A stretch of 64,000 nt of DNA from Cyanidium caldarium (GCA_026184775.1 JANCYW010000016.1:124001-188000); one strand, 5' to 3'; shown: positions 47,728 through 57,861, numbered from the stretch's first letter. Notes: generated from the sequence alone by a model not told the origin. Numbers and translations: made by a program.

Positions 47728-50415
47728 TCAGAACGCATCCAAAAAGGCCTCGTACGCGTGCCAGATGGCAGCATCGTTCTCTGGTGCATCGTCGCCGTCG
47801 ATGAGGGGCAAGTTGTCGAAGCGCTCGGCGAGCGTGAACAGTTGTTGAATGCGTTGGCGATACAGGGCGCCGGCATCGGGCAGCACACGCGGATGCGAGG
47901 CGGCGTCGCGTCCCGGGAAGTCATCGCGGACCGCGCTCAGCAACGGGCGCACGGCGGCGGCGCGCGACACGACGGCGGGCGCGATGCCGTTCCGCAGGGC
48001 GCACGACAGGGCGTGGGAGTCGGCGGCCACGCGGTCCTCCGCCACGGTGTACAGCGGCGTGACGCTGTCAGCAGTGGGTGTGTCATCGAATGCGGCCGTC
48101 GGCTGCGCGAGCGTGTCCATGCAGAACACCCGAAAGTGCGTGCAGGCGGCCAGCGCCTGCTTCAGCGACAGCACCGCGTCGTGAAAGTGCGTGGCGAACA
48201 GTACTGACGCCCGCGCACTGGACGCGGCAGCCATGTGCTGCATGCAGGCGGCCGCCAGGGCGCATCCGTCCTCCTCGGCGGTGCCCTTGCCGAACTCGTC
48301 CACCACCGCCAGCGAGTACGGCGTGGCCAGCCGGAACATGGACGCCATCTGCAGGCAGTCGGTGGCGAATGCTGACGGACCGGCGGCGGCCGCCGAGTCG
48401 AACGTGCGGATGCGCTGGCACAGGCGATCGGTGATGGCGATGCGGGCGGTGGCGGCCGGCACGAACGAGCCGATATGGGCCATGTACACGATGATGGCGA
48501 TCTGCTTCAGCAGCACGCTCTTGCCGCTGCCGTTGGGCCCGGTGAGCACGCACACATCGCCGCGTCGCATGCGCCACGAGTTGGACACGAACTCCGGCAC
48601 CAACAGCTCCTGCAGCGGGTGGCGGGCGTCGTGCACGTCGATGTGCAGCTCGCAGTCGCGGTCGAGCAGTTCGGGACGCGTCCAGCCGCACCGATCGGCG
48701 GCCAGTGCGAGCGCCAGGTGGCTGTCCAGCTGGGCCACCAGCTCCGCCGCCTGCGCCAGCCAAGGCACCGTCGGGAGGACAACCGACTCCAGTTCGCGGA
48801 GGATCTCGCTTTCCTTGTCGGAGACGGCGCCGGCCACGTCGCCGAGCTCCTGGTCGAGTTGTTGCATGCGAGCGCTTTTGAAGTAGAGCCGCCCGCCGGC
48901 CTCGATGCACCTCTGCCAGGCAGCGGCGGCGGCGCTGCCGCTGACGGCGCTCTCGTGCGCTGCGGGCACCTCCAGAAAGTATCCGATATGGGGCAGGAAT
49001 TTGATCTGCAGCGACACTGGCGGTGCGCCGACCTGCTGCAGGGCGTCGCGCTCCTGGGCGGCCACCGACTCGAGGAACCCGTCAAGGGCGGCGAGGGAGA
49101 CGCGCAGCTCGTCGAGCTCCTCGCTCCAGCCGCTGCGCACTGTGGGGCGTCTGGTGCCGGCGCCGTCGGCGAGGTCGATGCGCGCGGCAACCTCCTGCGC
49201 CAGCTGGGTGCACTGGGTGACGCGCTCCGATGACGCGCTGCCCAGCGCCTGCGCGAGGCGGACGGCGATCGGGCAGCTATCGTCGAGCGCTTGCGGCAGC
49301 GTCTCGATGATGGTGGCCACGGCGGTGGCGGTGTGCGCCATCGCTCTCCAGTCGTCGAGGGTGGTGGCACCGGCCACCAGTCGCGGCCAGCAGCTGCGCA
49401 CGTTGCGCACGGCCCGCAGCGCGGCCATGATCGTCTGCATGGCCGCGGACGAGGTGGCCGCACACGCCTGCGCCAGTGCCTGTACCGACGCCAGCCGCTC
49501 GTTGAGCGCCTCCACATCCGTCAGCGGGTACTCGAACAGGGCGCGCAAGTGGCGGGCACCGAGTCGCGAGCTGGCCAGACGGCTCACCAGGCCGAGCAGC
49601 GTCGTCTGTGGTCGCAGCGAGGCGGTGCCGCCGCCGTGAGCGGTGTTGCGCGCCTCGAGAATCTGCAGCGATTGCAGCACCGAGCGCGGCACCAGCATCA
49701 GTCTGTCGGGCTGATATGGTTCGATGGACACCGGCGCACCGTCCCACATGCCGCTGTTTTGCAGGAACGACAGCAGCGCGCTGATGCAGCGCAACGACAG
49801 CAGCGCGTCCGGCTCCAGCCAGAACAGGGGTGCGCTCTGCCGCTCACCGGGTGCACCGTCGGCGACGTGGTCCGGCACCCACTGGCGCTGCCACTGCCTC
49901 AGCCGCTCTCGCGCCGTCGGCAACGCAAACTCCGCGGCCGGCAGCGTGTGCAGCGGGAAGGTGCCCACGGCCACCGCGTCGCGCACCGCCTCTGCGCCCG
50001 CCGCCGACAAACGCTCAGCGGGAACGTTCTCCAACTCCGGCGCCAGCCGCCCGCCCGAAGTGTCCTCAAAGTACACCGGTTCACCCTGTAAAGCGGTCCG
50101 CAACTCGGCCGATGCCGTCTCGCTGCACACCACCCCGGCAGGCGCCAGCGCGTCCACCACACGTCGCACCGTGTCGTAGGGCGCCGCCTCGCGAGCCTCC
50201 ACGTGCCGCACCACGCCCCAGTCCACCTCGCAGAACGCCATGCCCACCCGAACGCCTTGCGCATATGCGGAGAGAAACAGCTGACGCACCTCCACCGACT
50301 GCGACATCTCTCCCAAAGGCGGATAACACGCACGCACCCGAGAACCCGAGAACGCGAGAAAATCGACACACGCATCGGCGTCCGCGATCCAGTGCGAGGC
50401 AGACGGGGCGCGCAT
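47728..50415 (-). CDS. MutS-family protein, MSH5-like (895 aa)
   Basis: MSH5 acts with MSH4 as a clamp on meiotic recombination intermediates. The clamp/lever domains are degenerate but recognisable (TTLLGLVSRLASSRLGARHL, EYPLTDVEALNERLASVQ). The ATPase is clear: Walker A LTGPNGSGKSVLLKQIAII followed by YMAHIGSFVPA, and the signature VVDEFGKGTAEEDG. FGKGT rather than LGRGT at this place is the MSH5 mark, and the mismatch-reading FxE motif of MutS/MSH6 is not seen at the N-terminus. I use the ATG at 50415. A GCGT repeat lies just upstream (50436-50456). Confidence 0.85.
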   Translation of the reverse strand: MRAPSASHWIADADACVDFLAFSGSRVRACYPPLGEMSQSVEVRQLFLSAYAQGVRVGMAFCEVDWGVVRHVEAREAAPYDTVRRVVDALAPAGVVCSETASAELRTALQGEPVYFEDTSGGRLAPELENVPAERLSAAGAEAVRDAVAVGTFPLHTLPAAEFALPTARERLRQWQRQWVPDHVADGAPGERQSAPLFWLEPDALLSLRCISALLSFLQNSGMWDGAPVSIEPYQPDRLMLVPRSVLQSLQILEARNTAHGGGTASLRPQTTLLGLVSRLASSRLGARHLRALFEYPLTDVEALNERLASVQALAQACAATSSAAMQTIMAALRAVRNVRSCWPRLVAGATTLDDWRAMAHTATAVATIIETLPQALDDSCPIAVRLAQALGSASSERVTQCTQLAQEVAARIDLADGAGTRRPTVRSGWSEELDELRVSLAALDGFLESVAAQERDALQQVGAPPVSLQIKFLPHIGYFLEVPAAHESAVSGSAAAAAWQRCIEAGGRLYFKSARMQQLDQELGDVAGAVSDKESEILRELESVVLPTVPWLAQAAELVAQLDSHLALALAADRCGWTRPELLDRDCELHIDVHDARHPLQELLVPEFVSNSWRMRRGDVCVLTGPNGSGKSVLLKQIAIIVYMAHIGSFVPAATARIAITDRLCQRIRTFDSAAAAGPSAFATDCLQMASMFRLATPYSLAVVDEFGKGTAEEDGCALAAACMQHMAAASSARASVLFATHFHDAVLSLKQALAACTHFRVFCMDTLAQPTAAFDDTPTADSVTPLYTVAEDRVAADSHALSCALRNGIAPAVVSRAAAVRPLLSAVRDDFPGRDAASHPRVLPDAGALYRQRIQQLFTLAERFDNLPLIDGDDAPENDAAIWHAYEAFLDAF

Positions 50416-50552
50416 TTCGCCCGCGACCGGATGTGCGTGCGTGCGTGCGTGCGCATGTAACGAGGACACGCATACGGGTCGCGCCGCGCACTGCGCCTCG
50501 CACCCTCAACACGCACAATAGCCCACCTGCTCACCGTTTCGAGTTTAGTGAT

Positions 50553-52235
50553 CTACGCGTTGGCGAGCAGCCGCTCCTCGGCAACGTTGCGGCCGCTCGG
50601 GCTGCTGCGGGCATCTGACGTGCCCAGCAGCCCGTCGCGCTGGTGGGCCGCACCGTTGCGGCCGGCGCGCTTCCGGCACACCACCACCGTCAGCACCGCC
50701 ACCGCGGCCACCGCCAGCAGCGTCGCCAACCAGATGATGGCGTGGCGCCGGAAGGCGCTCCACACCGTGGCGCTGACACCGCCAATGGAGCTCAGGAGCG
50801 ACGGCGGTGCCGCTGCCGACGAGGCCACCGTGGACACCGGCAGCGTGTTCAGACCGCAGTCGGGACGCGACTCCGCAAAGCCGATGCGAGACTTGGCCCG
50901 ATCAAACACGGTCACGTACCGGCGCATGAAAGTGTCACCCAAGATAATCGACGAGGCCACCAATCCGCCGCTCAGATACTGCATGCCCAGACATCGATAC
51001 ACCCGGCCGTGCGATGCCGCCTTGATCATGTACACGTCGGGCGGCAGCGACAGCTGCACTCCGCCCGCCAGCGCAAAGTTGATCGTCGGCAGGCGCGCCA
51101 CCTGCGAATCGCTCAGCGTTGCGCACTGCTGCGGGTCGAACCAGGTGCGCGAGCCGCACAGCCCCGGCACCTGGCGGCAGTAGTGGCGCTGAAAGTGCTC
51201 GCGCAGCTTGCGGAACGACGACTCGCTCACCACCAGTAGCGTGGTGCCCGAGTCCACAATCGCCGAGCGGATACCCGGCAACAGCGACGTGCCGTTGTCG
51301 CCAACACTCAGCGACTCCAAACCCACCTGATAATACATGGGACGGCTCTTGTCCATCATCGGCACCCACGCGTACTCGCCGGCGCGAATCTCCGGCCCGG
51401 CCTCGCCGCCCAGCACCATCGCGCCGCCGGTCTCAGTCATGCACAGGCTGAACATGTTCCGCGGCACCGCGCCCGTCTGCACCATCGAGTCAAACAGCGG
51501 CGTCACACACGACGGGTTGCACGCCAGCGCAGGATACGCCATGCCCCAGATGCCGTCCACATCGGGGTGCTCGAACGAGGGCGAGTCCAACAGAATGCCC
51601 CCAAAATACGCCGGATCCACCGTAATGCCCGTGGCGTTCATGGTGACGCGCCCGGTGTGCAGCGCGCCCAACGCGAAACTGCCGTCGCCGTACACCAGCA
51701 GAAACCCGCACGCGTCCGTCTCCACCGGCGAGCAACACGCCCGCGAGTTGGGCGAGCACGCTCCGCACAGCGGCGTGCACGATGACCGCTTGCAGACAGA
51801 CGTGTCCGAACACGGCACCGCCGACTCGTTGTAGCGCACCAGGTTCACCCGGCGATCGCCCTGTAGGCAACGCACACACGGCGCCAACGGGAACGCCAGC
51901 GCCGAGCTGCCCGTGTCCACCTGCACGTGCACCGTCTGCCCGTCCACCGTGATGTTCACATAGTACTCCCCGACGTTGACCAACCCGCCCCCCAGCGGGT
52001 TCACCGGCAGCTCCCCGCTCGCGTTGTTCGCGCTCGCTCTCGTAAGAGATGGAGGTCGGCCCATGCGCACCGCCAGCTCGCCGTGCCGTCGCGGGTACGA
52101 AAACACCCGCGACAACGTCCCCGGGCGCTTCACAAGGGGTACAACGATGCCTTCCGCCTCCGCCTTCACCGTCAGGAATAAACAGATGAGGCACCCCAAG
52201 GTCGCCAGCCAGGCTACCACCGCCGCCGACCGCAT
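50553..52235 (-). CDS. Membrane-anchored pepsin-type aspartic protease (560 aa)
   Basis: From ATG 52235 the protein has a signal peptide (residues about 5-25, VVAWLATLGCLICLFLTV), then a bilobal pepsin-like domain with both catalytic aspartates, VQVDTGSSALAFPL and AIVDSGTTLLVV. The flap Tyr lies in LLVYGDGSFALG. Cys-rich insertions (CSDTSVCKRSSCTPLCGACS) suggest disulfides. A single C-terminal membrane span (about 503-525, IIWLATLLAVAAVAVLTVVV) and a basic cytosolic tail follow. This type I topology resembles BACE-like or algal secretory-pathway proteases. Confidence 0.9.
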   Translation of the reverse strand: MRSAAVVAWLATLGCLICLFLTVKAEAEGIVVPLVKRPGTLSRVFSYPRRHGELAVRMGRPPSLTRASANNASGELPVNPLGGGLVNVGEYYVNITVDGQTVHVQVDTGSSALAFPLAPCVRCLQGDRRVNLVRYNESAVPCSDTSVCKRSSCTPLCGACSPNSRACCSPVETDACGFLLVYGDGSFALGALHTGRVTMNATGITVDPAYFGGILLDSPSFEHPDVDGIWGMAYPALACNPSCVTPLFDSMVQTGAVPRNMFSLCMTETGGAMVLGGEAGPEIRAGEYAWVPMMDKSRPMYYQVGLESLSVGDNGTSLLPGIRSAIVDSGTTLLVVSESSFRKLREHFQRHYCRQVPGLCGSRTWFDPQQCATLSDSQVARLPTINFALAGGVQLSLPPDVYMIKAASHGRVYRCLGMQYLSGGLVASSIILGDTFMRRYVTVFDRAKSRIGFAESRPDCGLNTLPVSTVASSAAAPPSLLSSIGGVSATVWSAFRRHAIIWLATLLAVAAVAVLTVVVCRKRAGRNGAAHQRDGLLGTSDARSSPSGRNVAEERLLANA

Positions 52236-52567
52236 CCCGCACGCACCTCGACTCCCGCGCCCGGCACCCACGCGTCGGATCCGCCGCCGATCGTCACCCG
52301 CACCAACCTCACCTCTCTCCGGAGTTGACGTCTCCGCTCTTCGCCAGGGTCCCGTCGGTGTCGGGGTCCGACCCGCCCTGCAGGAGAAACGGCACGCAGC
52401 TTCATCGCCGAATCCGCAACGCGGACACCGACACCACGCATGGAAGCCAATAGAAGGAAAGGGAATCAAATGGAAGGCCAGTGAATGGAAGCGCGCGAAA
52501 TGCGTTTCCAGCTGTCCGTTTCGTCTCCGTCGTTGCACGCGCAGCGCTGTCTACTCCCGCCCACCGC
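52236..52567. other. Divergent gap between aspartic protease and aspartylglucosaminidase
   Basis: A 332-bp spacer. ATGGAAG recurs at about 52440, 52470 and 52485. It is followed by GCGCGAAA at 52493-52500, an E2F-like core. The meaning is uncertain. Confidence 0.4.
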
Positions 52568-53491
52568 ATGGAGGAGAGAGAGTGGCTGGTGGTGGCCACT
52601 TGGCCATTCTCGTTCCGGGGCGCGCAAGCGTGTGGCGCGCTGTTGAACAAGACAGAGGCGTCGTTGTTGGAAGCGGTGGTGGCGGGCATCGAGGCGGTGG
52701 AGCTGGACGCGGGCGTACGATCGGTGGGGTACGGCGGTCTGCCGAACCGCGCTGGCGTGTTGCAGCAGGACGCGTGCATCACTGACGGGCGGCGGTTCGG
52801 GGCCGTGATGGCGCTTGAGGGGTACCGAGGGGCCATTCGGGTGGCTCACGGGGTGCTGCAGCACTCGCAGCACACTGCGCTGAGCGGGGTGGGTGCCGTG
52901 GAGTTTGCCCAACGAGTGCTGGGCATGGCGCCGGAGCCGGCAGCCCATCTGCTGCCGCCCGAGACCGCCGAGAGATACCGGGAGTATCTGCGGCAATCGC
53001 AGGCCGCCGGAGAGCACGTCTCCCACGATACCGTCGGCATGATCGCCTACCGCCAGGGCGACGGCATCGTGGCCGGCTGCTCCACCTCGGGCGCGCCCTT
53101 CAAGGATGTCGGACGCGTGGGCGACTCCCCACTGCCGGGTGGCGGGGCGTACTGTGACCCGCGCGTCGGCGCCGCCGTGGCCACTGGCGACGGCGACTAC
53201 CTCATGCGCGTCTGTCCGACGTTCCTGGCCATCGAGCACATGCGCCAGGGCGAGTGCGCGCAGCGCGCCTGCGAGCTGGCCATCGAGCGGGTGCGCCAGC
53301 TGGGCACCGACCTCGGCATCGACTGCAACGGTGCGGTCATCGCCGTCAGCGCCGACGGCACCGATATCGGCGCTCACGCCACCCACGACGGCTTCACCAT
53401 GACCGGATGGCGCCGCGGCGAGGCAGAGGCGTGGCAGCGGCCGGTGCCCGTGCCCGAAGCTCACGGCAAGCGCTGGCGCCATCTGTGTAAA
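52568..53491 (+). CDS. N4-(beta-N-acetylglucosaminyl)-L-asparaginase (aspartylglucosaminidase, 307-308 aa)
   Basis: Ntn-hydrolase that cleaves the sugar-asparagine link in glycoprotein breakdown, normally in a lysosome or vacuole. The self-cleavage and nucleophile site is HDTVGMIAYRQGDGIVAG, with Thr155 as the new N-terminal residue. Substrate-binding STSGAPFKDVGRVGDSPLPG and CDPRVGAAVATGDGDYLMRV follow. No signal peptide is visible from the ATG at 52568, which is odd for a lysosomal-type enzyme; the enzyme may be cytosolic here or the start may be incomplete. The stop lies at about 53492-53494. Confidence 0.92.
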
Positions 53492-53651
53492 TAAGAGGCA
53501 GAAGAGAATGTACAGGCGGACGAGGAGGGAAGAGTCGGCGCCGAGTCGTGTTCCATGGGGGACCGGCGTCAGCGATGTCCATCAAAGGACGCGACAGGCG
53601 CGTCATGTAAACAGAGTAACAGCGGCCGGTCGCTCCACGCGCATCCCCACC

Positions 53652-54266
53652 TCATTCCTTCCTCTTCACCACCAACGCCGCCAATAGGCTCTTGGAGCGC
53701 AGCGCATCGCGGACGTACAACGCGCCGCTCAGCGCCGTGGTGCAGCCCACCAGCCAGTGCAGGGGCGGCAGAAGCGGGTCGGCAGCGTCGCCGCCCAACG
53801 CCGCCGACACCATCGTATACCACACCACGCCGTACTGGCCGAAAGTGTTCCATTTTCCCAGCGCGCTCGGCCGAACATGCAACTGGCTGAACGACACCGC
53901 CGCCAGCCCCTGCCCGCGACCCGCGCGCTGCCCCCGCCACGCCCGCCAACCCGCACAGCCCGTGCCCGCCACCAGCAGCACGTCCCGCGCCAGAAACAGA
54001 CCCGCCAGCTCCGGCGGCATCCACCCGACATAGCTCAGCGAGCAGGCCGTCGTGTTCACCAGCACCTTATCGGCCACCGGATCCAGTGCCGCGCCCACCG
54101 CCGTCTCCTGCCGCGCCCGTCGCGCCCACCACCCGTCCAGCCAGTCGCTGGCGCTGGCCGCCGCAAACGCCCACACCGCCCACCTCCACTCTCCCGACAG
54201 CACGCAGTGCGCTATCCATGGCGACGCTGCTGCCCGACTCAAGGTGATGGCCGTGGCCACGTTCAT
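53652..54266 (-). CDS. CDP-alcohol phosphatidyltransferase, probable cardiolipin or phosphatidylglycerophosphate synthase (204 aa)
   Basis: The family signature D-x2-D-G-x2-A-R-x8-G-x3-D-x3-D is complete in DWLDGWWARRARQETAVG followed by AALDPVADK. Several hydrophobic spans surround it (near TLSRAAASPWIAHCVL, ELAGLFLARDVLLVAGTG, and the C-terminal PPLHWLVGCTTALSGALYV). Eukaryotic CRLS1-type cardiolipin synthases of the inner mitochondrial membrane have this layout; PGP synthase is the alternative. The ATG at 54266 (MNVATAITLSRAAASPW) is a likely start; the one at 54299 adds an Arg-rich leader that could help targeting. Confidence 0.85.
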   Translation of the reverse strand: MNVATAITLSRAAASPWIAHCVLSGEWRWAVWAFAAASASDWLDGWWARRARQETAVGAALDPVADKVLVNTTACSLSYVGWMPPELAGLFLARDVLLVAGTGCAGWRAWRGQRAGRGQGLAAVSFSQLHVRPSALGKWNTFGQYGVVWYTMVSAALGGDAADPLLPPLHWLVGCTTALSGALYVRDALRSKSLLAALVVKRKE

Positions 54267-54668
54267 GCGATGACGTGTGCGTCGCGCGGGCCATGCCACG
54301 CGCTAGACGAGGACAAGTCGGCGCGAGGCGAGAGACGCAGCCGTGAGGAGGGAGTGGACGGCATGCAGGGAGGCGCGGATAATAGGCGGGTACAGACACC
54401 GGTATACTATGGCGGTGCTCGGCGGGTAGCGTCGGTGGCGGGCACAGGAGTGTGTCGCTGGTGGGACGGTGTTCTGGGAGGGAGTCAGGGTGTCGTGCTG
54501 CCGCTTGAAGGCATGCAAGAGCCAACGTCCCAGTGCACGTTGCGTCCCTCGGTGGCGCTGTCCGTTCCTCGAGGCGCGCAGCAGCCGCGGCGGCGTCCGG
54601 ATATCGACATCGCCGGCTCTCCCCGCGACTCCGACACCGATACGCACCGCACATCAACACCATAGACT
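54267..54668. other. Gap between phosphatidyltransferase start and DUF6737 stop
   Basis: A 402-bp spacer in which I see no gene, repeat or motif of note. Confidence 0.4.
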
Positions 54669-55025
54669 TCAGCGCCGTCGCTTGGGCATCGCACCATAGC
54701 GGCCGGCGCTATTCTCGCGCTCCTCTTGCAGCCAGCGCGTGTGCTCCAGCACGGAGCTCGGGTAGAGCACCAGGAACACGTACCACCAGAGCAGCACCGC
54801 AAAGGTGACCACTGCGGCCGAGGCCGGGCGCCACGGAAACCACCGCCAGGCGACCGCCACGGCCACGCTGCCGGTGGCTAGGATGGACCACGGCTGGCAC
54901 CACGGCGGCTTGAGCGCCGCGTACACGTCGGTCGCGTCGGCAGCCAGGCGCTTCACCCGGCGGAACAGCCGCCGCGGCAAGTCGGTGTCGTCGCCGGCCT
55001 TTCGTCTGCCGCTGGAGTGGCTCAT
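54669..55025 (-). CDS. DUF6737-like small membrane protein, cyanobacterial/plastid type (118 aa)
   Basis: The phrase YAALKPPWCQPWSILATGSV, followed by two hydrophobic spans (about residues 45-62 and 69-92, ending WWYVFLVLYP), matches a short membrane-protein family known from cyanobacteria and plastid-bearing algae and plants. No biochemical role is established to my knowledge. The N-terminal 35 residues are basic and Ser-rich. The ATG at 55025 (MSHSSGRRKAGDDTDLP) is used; upstream in-frame sequence could be a transit peptide but lacks a clear ATG nearby. Confidence 0.65.
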   Translation of the reverse strand: MSHSSGRRKAGDDTDLPRRLFRRVKRLAADATDVYAALKPPWCQPWSILATGSVAVAVAWRWFPWRPASAAVVTFAVLLWWYVFLVLYPSSVLEHTRWLQEERENSAGRYGAMPKRRR

Positions 55026-55282
55026 GTGCACTCCGCGCGGGCGACAAGGTGCGAGAGCGACGGAAATCGCTGTAGCGCCTCGTTGCCAAGCATTCCCGCG
55101 AGGGCGACGGCAGCTGCGGTCGCGCGGTGCCCTCCTCCTCAGCAGCCCGCTCGGCGGACAGAACCCTGCCGCCCCGCCAGCCGGCTTTTGCGGCACTCCT
55201 CCTCCCATTCACTCCCACACGTGAACAGAGGGCGACGACAAACCGCGGGCGAGCAGTGACGCCAACGCGGTCTCGGTCGGCT

Positions 55283-55316
<34 letters not shown>

Positions 55317-55398
55317 TCGACTTGTCTCGACACGAGATGCAGCAAAACTTCTCCCGTGCCCGTCGCGCATCCCCCTGTCCTTCCAGCACATTCGTGTT
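55026..55398. other. Gap with a (CACG)n microsatellite
   Basis: A 373-bp spacer between the DUF6737 start and the HIBADH stop. A tetranucleotide GCAC repeat of about eight to nine units lies at 55282-55316. A related GCGT repeat lies upstream of MSH5 (50436-50456). Confidence 0.6.
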
Positions 55399-56349
55399 TT
55401 ATTCACGATCATCACACTCTACACCCGGCACGGCATGGCCCTGTGCGTAGAGGTACCGATAGGCGCCGCTAAAGTCCTTGGCGCCGTAGCCCATCGCCGA
55501 CATGCGGTTGAACAGCTCGGCGGCGCGCTCGGCCATGGGCACGGAGGTTTGGGCGCGGCCGGCAGCGAGCAGCGCCAGGCCGAGATCTTTGCGCATCAGG
55601 TCGCACACGAAGCCGTCCTCGTAGTCGTTCTCCGCGGGCACGCCCTTCACGGCGCCCGGTGCCGGGTTGTAGGTGTCGCTGCTCCAACAGCGCGCCGACG
55701 AGACGTTCAGCACCGCCGACAGCTTGTCGGGTGGCATGCCCAGTCGCCGCCCTAACGACAGCGCTTCGCAGATGGAGAGCATCTGGATGCCGAGCGCCAT
55801 GTTGTTGCATATCTTGGCGATGGCGCCGCTGCCGGGCTCCTCGCCGCAGTGCAACACGCTCTTGCCCATGCACTGCAGCAGGGGAGTCGCCTGGTCCAGC
55901 GCGGAGGACGGCCCGCCCACCATGAAGGTCAGGGTGGCCTGTTCGGCGCCGACCACGCCGCCCGACACCGGGGCATCCAGAAAGCCGACCTGCCGGGGTA
56001 GCGTTTGGAACGCTCGAGCGATGCTGCGGGCCGTCTCCGGATCCACTGTGGACGAGTCAATGCATAGCGAGGCGCCACGGGGTGACGCCGCGGTGTTCAG
56101 CGCCGGCACCAGCTCCTGCAAGTACACCGCGCGCACCGCGCTCGGCGACGGCAGCATGGTGAGCACGACGGAAGCCCGCGCGGCCAGCTCGCCCAACGAA
56201 GCCGCGCCTTGTACCCTCTCACCGAGCAGGTGCTGGTATCGTCTCTCCACCACGTCGTACAGCAGGAGTTGGTGCCCGCGCCGCGCTAAATTCGCCGCCA
56301 TCCGCGAGCCCATGGCCCCGACACCGATCAAACCTACAAAAGGCGGCAT
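55399..56349 (-). CDS. 3-hydroxyisobutyrate dehydrogenase (316 aa)
   Basis: NAD-dependent enzyme of valine breakdown that feeds MMSDH. The Rossmann motif GLIGVGAMGSRMAANLARRG opens the protein. The substrate-binding DAPVSGGVVGAEQATLTFM and the catalytic Lys region GSGAIAKICNNMALGIQM follow, then the all-alpha domain (GYGAKDFSGAYRYLY). Related beta-hydroxyacid dehydrogenases (tartronate semialdehyde reductase type) share these motifs, but the C-terminus fits HIBADH well. There is no mitochondrial presequence from the ATG at 56349, because the Rossmann fold begins at residue 4. Confidence 0.9.
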   Translation of the reverse strand: MPPFVGLIGVGAMGSRMAANLARRGHQLLLYDVVERRYQHLLGERVQGAASLGELAARASVVLTMLPSPSAVRAVYLQELVPALNTAASPRGASLCIDSSTVDPETARSIARAFQTLPRQVGFLDAPVSGGVVGAEQATLTFMVGGPSSALDQATPLLQCMGKSVLHCGEEPGSGAIAKICNNMALGIQMLSICEALSLGRRLGMPPDKLSAVLNVSSARCWSSDTYNPAPGAVKGVPAENDYEDGFVCDLMRKDLGLALLAAGRAQTSVPMAERAAELFNRMSAMGYGAKDFSGAYRYLYAQGHAVPGVECDDRE

Positions 56350-56835
56350 ACTTTAGCAGTGCCCCGCTTCGCAGCGTGACGACCGATATCCTAAGTTGCG
56401 CCCTAGCAGCTTGCACAGAGCACCTGCACAGTTCAGCGTCATCGACACCGGGGGGCAGGCGTCGAACCGGAAGACGAGATTTCGCCCGGCCGCGCCACCG
56501 GGACACATCTCCTCGACGGGTTTTGCCTGTGCAGGTTGCCCTTCATCAACGAGTTGCTGCCACCAAAAGGAGACCTAGCAATTACCTGGAGACGCGGTCC
56601 CCACGACGCTAAACGGGTCACTCAAACGCAGCACGCCAGAACGCTCTCCTGCCCTCCGTCTCGCAGTGCCGCGAGCGCAGCCGGTCGCTCGCCAGGCGGC
56701 GCTGCCTGGCCAAAACTAGCCGTTTCGAATTTGTGGGCGCGCCTGACAAGCTGCACACCCGCACGACACCACCGAAACCGCGGCGGCGCCGGCTACGCTT
56801 ATCGCTGCCGCCTGCAATGGTGTCCGTGGTGCCGT
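56350..56835. other. Divergent gap between HIBADH and a hypothetical gene
   Basis: A 486-bp spacer expected to contain two promoters. Nothing specific is recognised. Confidence 0.35.
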
Positions 56836-57606
56836 ATGAGTCGCACCGATGGGCACCGCGCGTCGGCCAGCGCGGATGACAAGATCGGAGCGGCGGTACG
56901 GAGCGCGAGTGGCGCGGTGAACGTGCGTGTCCCTGAACGGTGCTCATCGCCGAACGAGGTGCATTCGCGGGAGCCCGGACGACGGGCCTCGACAAGCGCA
57001 GTATGCCAGCGCGACAACGACAACACCTCCGCCGCCTCCATTCGCCAACCGCTCCCACCCACCTTGCCATGCGCGCATACCGCGCACCCTAGCCTTCTGG
57101 CCGGTTCAGAAAGCCCTCGCGGATCTGCAGCTCTGGCCCGGCGATTCCGCTGGGCAGACGAGGAGGCTGGCGTGTCGCTGGTCACCTCGGCCTCCTTGGA
57201 AGACTACCCGATGCGAAGAGCGCCGTGCGCCCGCCCTGGCAGTGTGCGAACGCCACCCGGGGTCTTGAAGCTGATTCGTGGCAGCAGCAGCAGCAGCAGC
57301 GACGACGGCGGCGGCTACTGCCCCGACAGCACGTCCTGGGGGCCCTTACCGCCAAGCGCGCGCGACCGAGCCCTGCGCGTACGCACACCCCAGCGGCTGT
57401 CCGGCGCGCACCGCCGCGCGCTATTGCACGCCACTCCCCTGCGAACCCGACGGCGCAGCAACGCGGACACGCCCGCCTTGCGATACACCTTTGGCGGCGG
57501 CGCACAGCGTCGTCTCCGCCCCGGCGCAGAGGCGCCCCACCTGGTCACCCCCGCGGCCAAGCGCACCCGCACGGGCTACGAGCCCATCCGCATCCGCCTG
57601 CAGTGA
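56836..57606 (+). CDS. Hypothetical Arg/Ser/Pro-rich protein with an FRWADEE motif (256 aa)
   Basis: No family recognised. Codon bias is weaker in the first half and stronger from about 57120. The protein is largely disordered, Arg-, Ser- and Pro-rich, with a poly-Ser run from an AGC repeat (57279-57300). The segment ARRFRWADEEAGVSLVTSAS, preceded by basic residues, looks like a docking motif of the (K/R)x(V/F)xWADE kind seen in phosphatase-1 interactors; this is a guess. Basic TPxxR repeats near the C-terminus (TPLRTRRR, TPAAKRTRTG) resemble CDK target sites. The start is uncertain. Confidence 0.45.
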   Translation: MSRTDGHRASASADDKIGAAVRSASGAVNVRVPERCSSPNEVHSREPGRRASTSAVCQRDNDNTSAASIRQPLPPTLPCAHTAHPSLLAGSESPRGSAALARRFRWADEEAGVSLVTSASLEDYPMRRAPCARPGSVRTPPGVLKLIRGSSSSSSDDGGGYCPDSTSWGPLPPSARDRALRVRTPQRLSGAHRRALLHATPLRTRRRSNADTPALRYTFGGGAQRRLRPGAEAPHLVTPAAKRTRTGYEPIRIRLQ

Positions 57607-57861
57607 CGACTCTGTTCAGAACCTACGCGTCGAGGAGCTGCAACTCCAGTAAAGCCACCGTGCAAATCGATCTATGCGGTCCCCGAAAGCGCATCACCTT
57701 CGTGGGCCGACCTCCTGTGCGCCACGACGGAGGCACAGCTGCTCGGCAGCGCCGACGGCGCATCGGCTCGGCGGGCTGGAAAAGCGTCGTGCATCGATCT
57801 CTCGCCCGCTCGCCCTCTCTCGTGGCGATCCGCGGGCAACAACGACCTCGGCAGCACCGCC

